Shown: positions 1-15,007, counted from the stretch's first letter. The stretch: DNA of 49,702 bases from Clavulina sp. PMI_390 (GCA_015039315.1 WIDE01000050.1:1-49702), one strand, 5' to 3'. Made by a program: numbers and translations. Notes: generated by a model not told the origin, from the letters alone.

Positions 1-389
1 AATTGAGTACTAATGAATCTGCCCTGAGCTTCGGGTCATAGACCAATTCCCGTGGATGGCCAGAAGCCATGAAGCTGGCATGCGGCAACCCAGAGAGAAT
101 TGCCACATCATCAGAGCTTCTTGAGACCACCCGCGATCTTCTCTACCCCCATATACCCCATGGTGGAATTCCCCATTGAACCAATTACTACTTATAACCC
201 CTTGGACACGGTGACCTTTCGTTCTCAAATAGGAACCAGTTCTAGGATTCTTTCCTTGCCACCTGCCAACGAGCTATCTGCCAGGAGGAGACCGTTAAAT
301 ACTACTGTTATTCCTCGCCTCGAGCGCTTGTTCCTCAATTCATCAAGAATAATACTTTCTTTGTCAGTTCCCGGCTCTCTATCCCAATA
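1..389. other. Intergenic, no gene seen
   Basis: I see no convincing coding exon here. Short open frames on both strands lack family resemblance and have no supporting splice structure. The right part is presumably the promoter and 5' leader of the plus-strand gene that starts at 390. Confidence 0.5.
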
Positions 390-1289
390 ATGCAGCAAGA
401 CCGCCCTGGATTTATTCGGCATGATGCGAGATCGCATAAGATACCCATATCAGCGCCTTCAAAATTTATGACCGACTCACTAGGTTCTACCACAACAACA
501 TCTAGTTCTGCGGCAGGAGATTCTATCTTTTCGTTCTCCAAAGCCTCTTCTTCAACTTGCACCTCCATAGCACAATCTACTATATCCCGAACTGAATCAG
601 CGAAATGGGATGCAAAAGAACTCTACTCGGGACTGGAGAAGGCTGAGAGAACTCATGGAGGCGCCCTGTGGAGATATCCTTCCTTCAACCCATACGTTGG
701 ACCCCTCCCTCATTCAGAAGACCAGCCATTCACTCGCCCAAGACCCCGTCCTAAATACCCCTCCCTAGCGAGAGCCCGTGCTACCCATGGTCGAGGCAAG
801 GATACGATCCCCGAGGTCCTCTTACTTCACCACCTGCCACTTTTTGCCCCCTCGATGCGCGATCCAGCTAGGGAACTCTGTGTCTCGCGTCATCTAATGG
901 TAGCGGTGCGGAAGGATTGCGGCTGCAGGGACATGCAGCTCATTTCCCTTGTGAAGGGCTACAAGGAGCGCCAAGCGACACCTATCTTCCCCGCCAGGGA
1001 TCTAGACGACGAAGATTATATGACGGATGGCCCGCCGCGTCGCATGCTGCCATATTTGCTACACAGTGCTATCCCCGAAGAAGACGAGCGGTCCGAAGCC
1101 TTCCGCTCGTCTGAGATTGTGGAGCCCAACATCGATTCCCCTGCAACAACAGATGTGCAGGCAAGGACCAGAACGAAAGTATTTTCCCTAGGATGCTCAA
1201 AAAAGGCTGTATTACGGGTTTTGAAGCAAGGTATGGCCAAGTCAGCCAGTCAGCTATTCTGTCGCCTTCGAACACCTAGGCTACTGTAG
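390..1289 (+). CDS. Hypothetical protein, 299 aa, single exon
   Basis: A single uninterrupted frame of 299 codons, long for chance in this AT/GC-balanced DNA. I do not recognise the family. The first 70 residues are Ser/Thr-rich and probably disordered (a run of T and S near residues 33-42). The middle holds a cysteine-containing stretch (VRKDCGCRDMQLISLVKGYK, near residues 173-192) followed by an acidic segment with DLDDEDYMTDG. The C-terminus is basic (KVFSLGCSKKAVLRVLKQGM). There is no signal peptide or membrane segment. It is convergent with the Tao3-like gene, with stop codons about 170 bases apart. An alternative start is the Met near residue 27, just before the Ser/Thr run. An unrecognised intron is also possible, so the exact protein is uncertain. 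Confidence 0.5.
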   Translation: MQQDRPGFIRHDARSHKIPISAPSKFMTDSLGSTTTTSSSAAGDSIFSFSKASSSTCTSIAQSTISRTESAKWDAKELYSGLEKAERTHGGALWRYPSFNPYVGPLPHSEDQPFTRPRPRPKYPSLARARATHGRGKDTIPEVLLLHHLPLFAPSMRDPARELCVSRHLMVAVRKDCGCRDMQLISLVKGYKERQATPIFPARDLDDEDYMTDGPPRRMLPYLLHSAIPEEDERSEAFRSSEIVEPNIDSPATTDVQARTRTKVFSLGCSKKAVLRVLKQGMAKSASQLFCRLRTPRLL

Positions 1290-1459
1290 AAACTTATATC
1301 ATAGTATTATGATTTTCATTCGTTGTCGTTGAAATTATCTGGTATCAAGTATTCGTGAATAGCGTACATTGAGTGTGACATCAATGAGAAACATGAGATA
1401 TGCATGCATGAAATAAAAATCGTGAAGAGTCCATGGACTAGGATGTTGGGAAATCAGTC

Positions 1460-4400
1460 TCATCGATCGCCACCTCTGTTTTGGCCACGCTTGGGCGACA
1501 GCATTTCCTTCACTTTACGAATGCTTCCTCTCCTCTGAGGAACAGGCGTATTGGGAGCCCACTCGCTGTCAGAGCGGGAGCGATCCACCATGTGGCGCCT
1601 GTACTCCTCGGGGCTATTATACATTGACGGATCCTCGCTCTCCCAACCGCCCTGACTCCCACCATGACCCTCACTGCCTCCGCCATTATGAGCTCGCGAG
1701 GCATAGAATGCATGGCCTCCATGATGATGCGCGATATCTGAACGAACATCGTCATCATCCTCGCCATCAGATTCCTCAGCCGTACGCATGAAGTTACGCT
1801 GCAAGGCGTCGGATGAGCTCATAGGGTTCGCAGCAGGGTTCTCGAACAAGTCAACGAAGGGTGTAGGGGGAATTTCCCAGCCGTTGGAATAACCCAATCC
1901 GTTCATATTTTCTTCACCCGAATCAAAGGCGTCTCGCTGATTTGTGCGGGCAAGAGAGCGTGATAAGATAGCTGCGACTCGACGAGCAGCATCATCCTGA
2001 TCGTCCCCTGGGAGTGTCCGGGAAGAAGGTTGAACAGCGACGTCAGATTGAAAGAAGTTGTTCAGATCGTGGAGTGTGTTGACGAGCTCTCCAAGGGAGA
2101 TGGCGTCGGCCGAGGGTTGAGAGCGGTGAACAAGGATGCTGGGCTCGCTGTTGGATGGGTTGTGGTGTTCTTCCTCGTGGACAAACAGTACCGTCGACAT
2201 CGTGCCTGAAGGGTGTTTGACAAGGGAAGCAGATGAGGCCACGACAGCGGATACGTTTGTCCTGCAAATGCGACTCTGCTCGTCAGGCGACGCTATACTC
2301 CACCCAGATGGGCTGGGAGAGCCGAAAACAACTACTTCGGATGCAGCTTCGGCGGACAATAGGTTATGGATGCTCATTCGAACCACATGGGAAGCACTAG
2401 GGCCGCCTGCGATGATCATGGGAGTATCAAGGACCTCCATCGCATCCGAAGCCAGGTCGGTCGAAAGGAGACGCAGTAGGGGCAATAACAATTCTGAGCC
2501 ATTGAGCTGTATTGGGTTTTTGGAGTTGGCATTCTGAAGTAGAGCCTTCATCATCTGGAGGGTTTTTGTGCGCATCCAAGTCTCAGAGTTAAGCACACAA
2601 CCAAGGAGAATGGTCATTAGGTCGTTAGCATGACTATTCCAGAAGTTGTCTCGCAGCGCGGTGGCCGCCTGTCGGAGGAAATCCTCCTTCCTTTTGAATC
2701 GTGCCCTGGCGACGGACGTCATGATGTGAGCAATATCATTACGGCCCTTCGATTGCGCGAGGGTAGCAATGCTTGAGGATAACACTGTGAGCTTTTCATC
2801 GGCAATGCCATCCTCTATTGATCGGAGAGCGAATGGGAGACTAGCGGTGTAAAGATGTCGAAGTAAACCATCATTTACAGCAACAATATCGCCTCCAGCA
2901 GTCTGAGCAATGCGAGCGAGCAGCGCAAATGCTGGCATGAAGGTTTCGGATGACCTCAGCCCACAGAAAGCAAGCCGCTCCACAGCAAGCTCTACTCCTT
3001 CCCAATCGTGCGGTTTATGGGCTCGCAGATGCTCGACCGTAGATTCATCATTTAGGTCCACGTAATTGAGGACCTCATCCATAAACTCCATGGCCGATAG
3101 GAACTCAGCCTCAACAGCGGTAAGAAGGCACGCAGTGGCCGACCAAAAGAGGACCGCTTTCGCCATATTGGAAAGTGATGGTGTTTTGGAGTAAACGACC
3201 AGACAACGCATCAGCTCTTTTGCAAATCGTGTATCGGAGTTTGACGTGTCGGAAACGGTATTGGAAAGTCTTTCGATCATATCGTGCGCCATGTGTGACT
3301 GAGGGTGAATGGAGAGCACGCGGAAAACTTCGAGGGCGCGGCAGGCAGAATCGCGAACTGGGCATCGGTTGCCCCACACGACAGCGACCTCTGCCCAGCT
3401 TTGGCGCAGCCCAGGTTCGATAGGTTGGAAAACCTCTACGATGGTGTTACAGAGGCGTCCAAGTTTTGGCTCGATGTTTGCAGGCAACGTATTGCTGTTG
3501 CTCCAGAATAATTCCGAATCTTCCTCCATAGCATCAATCATCTTGAAAACGCCCACAACACTCTCTGCTATCTCTGGGCGATGGAAGTAATGGATGCACC
3601 AGCTGCGGAGCAGTTGGAAAAGGTACTGCCGCATGTGAGTTCGCAATAGCAAATTTCGATGATCGACCATCGTCACAATGACATGAAGCATGGTGGCGAG
3701 ATGTTCGCTATATTGCCAGGGAGGGTATGGCACCGCGTCACTTATGTAGGCTACAGCGAGTTCTGCGGGCGAGTAATGGGGCCGTGACTTGGCGTTGGGT
3801 AGTAAAACTGCCAGATCTTCAACAAAGTAAGGGTCTTCTCCTGGTGGTGCGTGGGACTTTGGATGACTTGGTACGAGCATTGCTTCTGGTTTCAAGATAG
3901 AAATGAAGTGCCCAAACACAGCCGGCCCCACAATACGGGCAAGATACGCGACGATCTTCCGTCCAACAAACACGAATGCGCCAGTCGCTCGAGTCACGGC
4001 CTCGTTGACGAGGAAGTCAAGTACAGTTTCACAATGATTGAGCCGGACATCTGCCACCAGGGTTGCCCACAAAGACCGTATCGCTTCGGGGTGCATCTCT
4101 TCATAGCGAACCGTGAGGGAGAATATATTGGTCAATGCACCATAGCCGTCCAGTGAAAGCGACCCATCGCTGGAGAGTAGTTGCAGATGAGGGATCCAAG
4201 GAACAAGACACATTAGAGAGTCTCGCACGAATCCTTGAGAGTATTGGGGGAGGCGATGAGTGGCTTCAGCTAATACACCAAGCGCAGCACCGGGGTTGGT
4301 CTCAGCAACCATGGCGGACACTTGTTGCATTGCCTGGCAGTGTTCATGAGTTGCAAGACAGTGGATCATGGTATCCAGCTGCGCCAAGGTGGCGGGGGAA

Positions 4401-7400
4401 CACATGGTGAGATGGCAAGTCTTCAGAACCTTCAGCGCCGGGATGCGGATGTCGAGATGTTTTGAGGTCAAATGAACCAGTCCAAACCAGAACGACTGAT
4501 GTGGAGTGAAATGATGCGTGGTTGAGGTCGTTAGAATATTTGTGAGCTCCTCGTAATACAGACGACTTGTTGGAGATGTCGTCGTATAGAAGGATCGTCG
4601 GATGATGGCGTTCAGGAGGTTAAGGTCATGTCGCTGATTTAGCAGTACTGCGTCCAGCGCCTTCCTATATGACGATAGAGCTCATAAGTAAGGTGATAAA
4701 TTATAAGATTTGAGCAACGAACCGGCCAGATACAGTCACGTTTTTGGGAGTTTTGCTCTCAGCCGCCAGTAGGGCCGTGATCCAATCCATCAGCTCAGCA
4801 ACTTTCAGTGGTTTAGGTCCCCCTGAACCAGATCGGTTCATTTGGTCAGCACTAGAAAAGAAAGCTCCAGACTGTAAATAAAGAAAGGTCAATTATTTAG
4901 CTCCAGTTGCTATCGCGAGCGGAATATGATACTCACCGAGAGACAGGCCATGGCAGCCGCGGCTGCAGGTCCCAAGGAAGCCGTCTCGGATCGCAAGCGG
5001 TCTATGGTCTGCTTTTTCTCAGCTTGATTCCGGATCGTTGAGCCAATGGAATTTGCGATCGCTGCCTCGTGTTCTTGGTGCGCAGCTGAAGGGCCATATG
5101 GACACCATTCCTCGCACAAACGGTACAGCCCGAGGTAGGCGCTCTCTGGAACAACTGCTTGCAGTTGTAGTACAGGTACGCTGAAGAGCTGCTCGACGAT
5201 GTGACAAAAATATTGTCGGAGGCGAGTCAACTCCCAGTCCAGTCGAACATCTTGGCGAGTCAAGAAATTTTGGGTTCTCTGGACAAAGTTCCACAAGAGA
5301 GTAACGGCTGCAGTATTATGAAAGACGGCAGAATTGTTGATGAACTCTGCGGTGAGGGCGTATACTCGCACCACAGCAAGATGCACTCGGTCTTGCTCCC
5401 TTGTGCGCCTGAATCCCATCTTGGATAAACCTACCGCGCGTCCATCATCATACAAGTGCGAGGTGATACTGCGGAGATCTTCGAGCAGAATGCCAAAGGT
5501 GGCAGCATGAGTGCATCCCAATGCGCTGACTACCGCATCTCGAAACAAGCTATATTCGCTCGCAAGGAAAGGAATCAAATGACGGAATAGCCCTCTGGCC
5601 GTCGAAAGCTTTTCGCGTGAGTTCGAGGCATCGGATGGGATTCGATTATGTCTTCCGGCTGCTGCTGGAGGCTTTTCATCTGCAGCAACCGCACATGCAC
5701 AGAGAGCCATAATCCACACTCTCCACTGCCCGACATCATTGCGCTGCTCGTTGGTAAACTCATGAGAAACAGGGAACGAGCCAGCACGAGATGGTGTCAT
5801 TGCCCCACGAGCGGTCGGGACTGCTACTCGCGAGCTACTCATGCCGGCCAAAGCAGTGATCATGGGGTGGTACCTCATCACGGCAGCGTTGAGGGACTCG
5901 CGACACAAATCCATGGCGGTAGAGAACGAGACCACACATTCTCGTACAAGGGAGGGAAGCATATTGCTCCAGAGTAGGTGGTCAAGATGGTTGTCCCCTT
6001 CCAGCAGCCGAATGAGATAGTCAGGGAACTTGTCGGATTCTCTCCATTTGTTCATTCGAATCGACTCTTGGTCGGAGAGAGCCAGACTCCCTTCGATTGG
6101 CATGGGCAAGACGAGCGATGTTCCGGTGAGAATGTCAATAATGGAAGAGTTCGACGCTGAATCGGGCAAGTATCGCTCTTTCAGCTTTGGAAGCAGGCGG
6201 AGGACCCGCAAGCCGAATGGTCGGACGGAAACGTCTGTCGAGGATAAGAGGAACAAGCCTCCGCCTTCGATCTGGTCAATCACATCCTGAGGCGTGATCG
6301 TTGGCAGGCTGCTCTCAGAAGGCGCACCCTGTGCAGCTGCTTCTTCGTCAACCTTCATATCCGCCCAATTTTGTACTAGCCTCAACCACAGCGAAACGCG
6401 TTGAGTGTGCTCTGTTACGATTCTCCAGTTTGGATCAGCGGAGAGACTTGCTGGTGCGAACAAAGACCGGTTATATAGTCTCAAAACGAGCAGGACATAT
6501 CGTTCTTCGGCCGAGAACCGCAGGAGACATTCCGTCGCTGCCGAGGCCACGGCCGGCTCAGCATGAGCCACTGCACGAATAGCCCCATCAATCGCATCGA
6601 GCTCCGAGAGAGAATGATGTAGACATCGTGGCCATGCCTCAAAACACGCCTGTAGCAACTCTAGTTGGGGAACCAGTGGTTTCGGGTATGAGCAGACAGT
6701 CCCATCTGGATGGTGGCGCACAACGATTTGCTCCCGGTCTTCCGCAGTAAGGGTGTGGTCGAATCGGAAGCGAGGGTCGAGCACAGACATGCTTCCCACC
6801 GCGCGCATGGCAAGACGCCCTAGCTTCGCGACAGCTGCGCTGAACTGGTCTATGAGAATCTGGGCATCTTCGGAGGCTGCAAGCGTTTCAGGGGAGAGCG
6901 TAACAGCTTCAAGTGGATAGTCGATAGCCGACAAGCCGATGGAGAAGTCCGAGCTTGAGGGCCACGCAGGTCTTGACCCATCCAGCATGCACGGTATAGA
7001 CAGCATGATAGCTCGGACTCCAACTGCCACTTTGTCTGGAGTCGAAAGCTCGTTGAGATTCGAGATCCCGGCGAGGTTTGATTGTTGGAGCAGCTCGAGA
7101 GCTAGATCAGACCCATACTGAAGGTTGGTTCGCGAGATAATAAAGTGGCACATGTAGACCAGCGGCTCCAAACTTTCGTCGAATCTGCGCCCTTGTAATA
7201 TGATCTGGCGCACAAAATTCTCGAGCTTTGTCGACTTCATAGAGTTGCTTTCTCTTCCACGGAAGATGTATGTCCAAACGAGGCGGGTTATGGCTCCATA
7301 CGCAACAGTGCGACTGTTTCGATCCTAGAACCGAAATCTTGAGAACCAGCCTGCCTTTCAAACTTGTATACTAACCTTGAGTTTGATAAGCGAAAGGTCA

Positions 7401-9570
7401 CACAATGCCATCCAGTGCTTTGCAAAGTAGTCCTGACTCGACACACAGAGACTGGTGACAGCAAGCTGGTACGCGACCATAGCATAGCGAGGTTTACTCA
7501 ACATGCCAACAGCTTTCGCATGAATGATCTCTATCGCCTGAGCCCATTGAGGCTCGTCGAGCTCTTCTTGTGCATCCTTGTTCACAGGATGAAGCAAGAG
7601 CGTGAGTGTCTCGGCGAACGCTATTTTTAGCTTGTGCCCGTGGGCATTTTGAAATGCCTTGGCAAGGGACTCGATGAATTCTGATGCTTCCTCAAACCTT
7701 TCATGGGGCCAGACCTACCAACGTGCGAATGGTCAGTTATAGGATCCTAAAGGTGGAAGGGATGCCCATTACGTTGATTTCTATGGCTCGCAGACCGTTA
7801 ACAAGATGCTCAAAGCGAGGATCGCCCTCTCGTGTGACCTGCCCATTGGCCACGGGAATCAGCTCGTCAATGAAATGATCTGTAACACTCAAGAACCTAA
7901 TATAGAGTGAGCCATCAAGCCAAAAAAGTCAATGTGTGAAAAATCATCATACCTCCACTTGGCAAGATGTCCAAGGACACTTGCAAAAAGCTCCGCCACA
8001 GCCCGCTGATTTGGCGAAGGAACAAGGGACCTAATAGAGATGTGTGTGAGAGCGAGTATATCTAGGTAAGATGATGGCCACTAACGCGTCTTCTGCACGC
8101 ATATATTCGGAGAACATCAAATCTTGTAGCATCACGGCAAAGCCGTCGTCTAAAGAGTCTTTCCCAGCAGCGGAGACCACTGCAACCATAGCCCGACAGT
8201 AGACAAATGTTGAGGTCATCTAAGGAGGTAGAGATATGAGCAACCGTTATGCAAACATTTTGAACGGGCGACTTTACATCTCGACGCCGTCGTAGTTTTT
8301 CGCTGATCTCGACCCGACGTGTCCTCTCCACATGCTCCGGCATATGGTGTCGAATAGCACCTTCGAGAAGATTGTTGTCATTCGTCTGACTGCGACGCCA
8401 TCTCGTAATAGCTTCAATAACAAGTTTTGCCTGTTTGAGCGCAACCCTCCCTAATGATTCAAGGATCGTGTCGAATTCTGCATCTATCCCAGGCCCTAGC
8501 GTATCGGGGAGGGAAACTTCAACATCCTAAAACACACACCATCAACATGCATCCAGGTACGAATCGAGATGTACCATACGCACAAGTCGTGAGCGCAACA
8601 GGCTGTCTAAACTTCTTTCAGCATTGGTGACAAAGTGGGTTAGAACAACGTTCAATGCATATTCGGCTGGGGTGCTCGGCTCGACTTCTGGTGCAGCTTC
8701 AGAGATGAAGGATGGTGCTGGTCGATGGAAGCTCGCTGAGGCATTTGGGACGCGGGGCAAGGGTGGAGAGCCAAAGGGGAGAGACGTTGAGTGATCTGCG
8801 TCCGAGTGGTTGATTGAGCTTGCAGGTGAGTGGGTCAGACCGCCGCGGCTGTTCTTGCGGCCTGGAACACCTGGGCCGGACAGGTTACTCACACCCCGCG
8901 CATGCGCAACGGGGGTGGCCGAGCGTGTGTTTTGGAATGAGAATGACGCGCCAGGCGCAGAGGGTCTCCGTCTTGGGACGGGAGGAACAGAGGTCGAGGA
9001 CTGGGCAGGGGTGACGGTGCGCGATGAGGCTCCTCGGTTGAATGGGTTCCGCAAACCAGCATGAGAGTCTAGTGACGGTACGGGCGGGATGTCGGGTGTG
9101 CTCGTGAGCTTTCCAGTTTTGAATGCATTCTTAATAGAGGCAAATGATGATTTGCGAGCAGGTGTAGGCGGGTGTGGACTTGAGTGCGACGTCACATTTG
9201 AGAGGCTCGTCGTGTGTCCAGAAGAACTAGATTTTGTCGCAGAGAAGGATGAATTTGGTTTTGGGTGGCCAAATCCAGATGGTTCAGAAGTGTACGAGTC
9301 CCCGCGTGCATGAAAAGTATCTGCTGGAGAACCATTGAATCCCCAGTTCTGTGCGCTGACTTCGCCTAAAGGACCACCCATGTTAGGAGACGAAGAGAAG
9401 GCGTTTTGACCAAACTGAAAATTCTGAGGTCTTCCAAAGGGGATCGGGGTCGTCGCAAAGTCATCATCCTCGTCCAGCGCTGTTTCAGAATTTTGTCAGT
9501 GATTCAGTTAACTGCGCATAATTTTGATAATAGACTGACAAGGAATCTCGATCTGGAAGCCCTCGCTCAT
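1460..9570 (-). CDS. TAO3: Furry/Tao3/Mor2-type cell morphogenesis protein (PAG1 family), 2,533 aa
   Basis: Giant scaffold of the RAM/MOR network that in yeasts positions and activates the NDR kinase Cbk1/Orb6 for polarised growth and septation. Ten exons: 9570-9540, 9479-8575, 8526-8278, 8219-8086, 8030-7953, 7896-7773, 7714-7376, 7324-4937, 4871-4723 and 4664-1460. They sum to 7,602 nt, exactly in frame. The N-terminus (MSEGFQIEIPSLDEDDD) and about 230 following residues are low-complexity, Ser/Pro-rich. The conserved body then starts with PAEYALNVVLTHFVTNAERS, typical of cell-morphogenesis N-terminal domains. The central part has RLVWTYIFRGRES and RKALDAVLLNQRHDLNLLNAII. The C-terminal domain includes HFISILKPEAMLVPSHP-like family sequence, and the end is an acidic then basic disordered tail. 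The length matches fungal homologues (about 2,200-2,500 aa). The start Met is the first in the open frame, 172 bp from the divergent Erv29 gene. The exon 9 donor (GTTCGT) is the least certain junction, though it closes the frame. Confidence 0.93.
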
Positions 9571-9742
9571 AGTGGGTCCACGTGGGCGGCAATAAAGGGA
9601 CCACGCGGAGACGCAAGGGGAATAGGGTAGTCGTGTGTTGTGGCCGGAGGTTCCGTTCCCGTGGAAGGCCAAGCGAAGCCAAACAAGACGTGGCAGTCAA
9701 CATCCACCCACCACCGCCCCATTCCTTTCTCATCCGCCCACC
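9571..9742. promoter_or_regulatory. Shared divergent promoter of TAO3-like and ERV29-like genes
   Basis: Only 172 bases separate the two start codons. The region must hold both 5' leaders and at least the core promoters. I see pyrimidine-rich stretches just before the ERV29 ATG (ccaccaccgccccattcctttctc type) and no clear TATA box for either gene. Confidence 0.6.
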
Positions 9743-10947
<1,205 letters not shown>

Positions 10948-11494
10948 ATGGGTATTTCTCCTCCCCTCCACGTTGTTGTTCGGTCTCGGGCTCGCCCATC
11001 CCCGGACGTATGTATCTAGCCCCTTCGACTTGTCTGTATGCTATTGAGGAGTTGAGATCATTGGTCTGTCTTGATTCGATCGATCGCATTTAACCACTGA
11101 GCATCTATCATCCGAGCTACTAGTAGCTCTAGGAGCGTCCATTTGCCGCCATTGCTTGTGTACTCGAATCTATGATGGCCGTAGCTGAGGGCTGCGCTCA
11201 GCGGTTAGCATCCCCTTGTCAGGAGTAAATATGGGAGCTTTCACAGTTTGAGCCTGCGTTTCTCTTCTTGATCGTCTCCTTCGGTATGAGACGTGCAGTA
11301 ACCGACTTCGCCACTCATCAACGCGACTGATGATGTCGACATTTCCAATTCCCCAGATATTCGCTTCCGACCCTGTGTATGCTAATGAATCTGCCACACA
11401 ACGGCAGCTAATTCTCTTGCCAATCATTACTGCATGCGCATTCACCAAACTGAGACGTAAGTTCACAGGCCATTCATCGCTCGAAAAAGGGACC
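10948..11494. other. Intergenic between ERV29 and secreted-protein gene
   Basis: About 550 bases holding the ERV29 3' UTR and the upstream region of the next gene. Open frames here are short and unrelated to anything I recognise. No repeat or RNA gene was recognised. Confidence 0.5.
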
Positions 11495-11500
11495 TATAAA
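11495..11500 (+). promoter_or_regulatory. TATA box of secreted repeat protein gene
   Basis: TATAAA followed by AAG (cctataaaaagcc context) lies 48 bases upstream of the ATG at 11548. That is the position expected for a TATA-driven gene with a very short leader. It suggests an inducible rather than a housekeeping promoter. Confidence 0.6.
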
Positions 11501-11547
11501 AAGCCCACCACCACTGTGGATAGGCTTGGCAACTGACTCGGGCTGTC

Positions 11548-12768
11548 ATGACCACCCCGCTACAGGCTGTAGCTATCTTCCTGGCGCTCGTCTCTATTGG
11601 CAGTATTCATGTCACTGCTCAATACACCACGACGATCGACGTTCCAGGAGATTTGCCAACACCCTATACTGTGAGTTCTGGTACATATGCCCAAGTTGGA
11701 GCAGGAGGAACGGTGCGTACATTTCTCTATCTATATGCTGTTCCGCGTCTACATTCATCTTCAATGCATGCATGGACTCGATAATGATCACTGCGCTTCG
11801 GTTGTTGACAGGTTCTCGTTTTGGGCGGTGGGGGAGCAACGCTCTCTAGTGCCCCTGCAGCTACAGCCACTGCATTGACTTCTGCAGCGGTCATTACTGG
11901 GGACGGGGACGCTCTGGTTTATGCGACAGACGGAGGTCAGGGAACTGTCGTAAGTCCACCAAAAGCGCTACTTGACGAAAGGACGAACATGCGACTTGTC
12001 TGATCCCCTTTGGAATCATCATCGTATACAGCGCTTTTCCGCTACGGGCATTGCACAATCTGGTGGCACAATCACCGCCGTCGTGCGTCAGCTGGCAGTC
12101 TCTTTCCCCGTGATTCAAAGCGCTGATTGGTGATCACCTGCTTTATTCAACACGTAGTCTATCGCTACCGCTACAGCTCAGAACGGAGGCACGGTCACTG
12201 CGAGCTACCTGGGCAGTGTTATGGTAGAGAGTGGAGGGAGCGCATACGCTGGGTCGTATGCCACGGCTCTCGTAGGGAATGGTGCGCATTGTCATGGCTC
12301 CATGAAGTAAATTCTGAGTTAAGCGATTTCCTTTGTTGTAGGAGGTCAAGCCACTATTGGTCCTCTGGGAACTGGTACCGCCGAGAGTGGAGGAGGAATC
12401 TTTGTTAGCAGTGTGAGTCCTGTCGTGTCCCTCGGTTCCTCAACAACATGTTGAATATGCAATCGATCGCATGGCGCCAGTCTGGTTGGGGAACCGTCCA
12501 ATCTGGGGGCGTCGCCACCTTTACAGGATCCAATGGCGGAGGGTTTGTGTCTGGGGGAGGGACAGCCACACTCTGTGAGTATCCAATTCAAGTATCTGAA
12601 CCACGGAGACACGACACTCAGTCGGTTCATATCGTGTTTGTAGCTCTGGGAGCTACAGTCACTGCGGCACCATCAGCCACAGTTACCGCCGAGCCCCCTC
12701 TTGCCGTTGAACCCCTTTCACAGCCTAGCGGAGGAACATCAATAGTAGCAGCTTTCGTCCGTCTCTAG
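11548..12768 (+). CDS. Secreted Gly/Ala/Thr-rich protein with 16-residue solenoid-like repeat, 255 aa
   Basis: Seven exons (11548-11712, 11812-11949, 12032-12082, 12158-12281, 12342-12412, 12481-12574, 12644-12768) sum to 768 nt in frame. Residues 1-24 form a signal peptide (hydrophobic AVAIFLALVSIGSIHVTA, likely cut near A-Q). Residues 95-222 consist of eight tandem units of exactly 16 residues, each starting (S/N/D)-G-G: D95, S111, N127, S143, N159, S175, S191, S207. Alternating small and beta-branched residues (T, V, A, I) fill the rest. Fixed-period G-G turns with beta-forming strands are typical of beta-solenoids, as in AIDA-type bacterial adhesin passengers or repeat ice-binding proteins. 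I infer fold class only, not function. The tail (about 30 residues) is Pro/Thr/Ala-rich with a weakly hydrophobic end, so a GPI anchor is doubtful. No catalytic motif was seen. Confidence 0.85.
11929..12666 (+). repeat. Coding tandem repeat: eight 16-residue (S/N/D)GG units
   Basis: The repeat is visible at protein level after splicing. The invariant G-G pair recurs every 16 residues eight times with no indel, even though four introns interrupt the region. The DNA of the units has diverged, so the periodicity reflects structural constraint rather than recent duplication. Confidence 0.85.
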
Positions 12769-13045
12769 TCTGAGTAAAGGATTGAGGTCACGTCATGTCC
12801 CACCTGGTTCCATAAAGCCTGCACATTCTCAGTTAGTGCTGATGAATGGCGTTCAAATGCAGGGTTGGGTTTTGGCAGTCCTCTATATACACATTTGGAG
12901 GTGGGGGGATAATAAACAGGTCATAGCTATTCTACAAAAAGTTGTACAATTACGAATGTGTATGCGAGAACAACCATCTTGAGTGAGAAGTCGATGCGAT
13001 CTCTACCCGATGCAAGGTAGGCCCAAATAAAGTGCGAGTGAGAGT

Positions 13046-14462
<1,417 letters not shown>

Positions 14463-14567
14463 TTAGAAAAAAACGGTGGAGAGAAAACGCGGTGGAGTGT
14501 TGGAGTTGGGGGGGATTTAGGTGTCAAGATGAGAGGAATGAGAGAGCTCCAACTGCAGAATTTCGCC

Positions 14568-14575
14568 CTTTTATG
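14568..14575 (-). promoter_or_regulatory. TATA-like box of mannitol dehydrogenase gene
   Basis: CATAAAAG on the minus strand, about 105 bases upstream of the ATG at 14462. It allows a leader of roughly 75 bases. The spacing and single occurrence support it as the core promoter and support the short first exon. Confidence 0.55.
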
Positions 14576-14583
14576 CCCCACCA

Positions 14584-14593
14584 GTGACGTCAC
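14584..14593. promoter_or_regulatory. Perfect CRE palindrome (GTGACGTCAC)
   Basis: A perfect 10-bp palindrome containing TGACGTCA, the consensus for ATF/CREB bZIP factors such as fungal Atf1. It sits 9 bases upstream of the TATA-like box of the mannitol dehydrogenase gene. By position it would act as a stress-responsive activator site. That role is inferred. Confidence 0.6.
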
Positions 14594-15007
14594 GGCCCCA
14601 GTCGGTCCGAGAGACTTTTCAATACAGACCTCGCATCCTCGCAACTTTTGAGAGGAATTCTCCAGAAAAGGAAAGTGCTGATGGTTCCCGGATCGCGAAC
14701 GCATACAGAAGAAGTTGAGAAGAATATAAAGTAAGCTTACTGGAGGGAGATGGATGACGTCGGTGGCTTTGACCTTTTGAATCCCCGCGAATCGATACCC
14801 GCAATCAAACACCCACTCCACCGGCAGTTAGATACATATATACATACATCCACCCCAGTCCTGTGATTGTAGGTAAACGACCAAGAACCAGTTGATAATT
14901 TGGGGTAGAATGAACTAGGCCCAATATTGAGCGGTTATACACTAGCCATGCTACAATAGAGAGAGCGGATAAACAATGGAGCTCATAAGTAAATGCATCC
15001 GGCTATG
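14594..15007. other. Intergenic between mannitol dehydrogenase and ZW10-like gene
   Basis: About 410 bases containing the distal dehydrogenase promoter and the 3' flank of the ZW10-like gene, both on the minus strand. A short ATATATACATACATAC-type simple sequence lies near 14835. No coding exon is supported. Confidence 0.5.

Noticed and set aside
4665..4735. Alternative exon 9 end in the Tao3 gene reading on as RFVAQIL
   Set aside because: No GT donor is available for that reading before the frame stops. The GTTCGT donor with TATAG acceptor closes the whole 7,602-nt frame.
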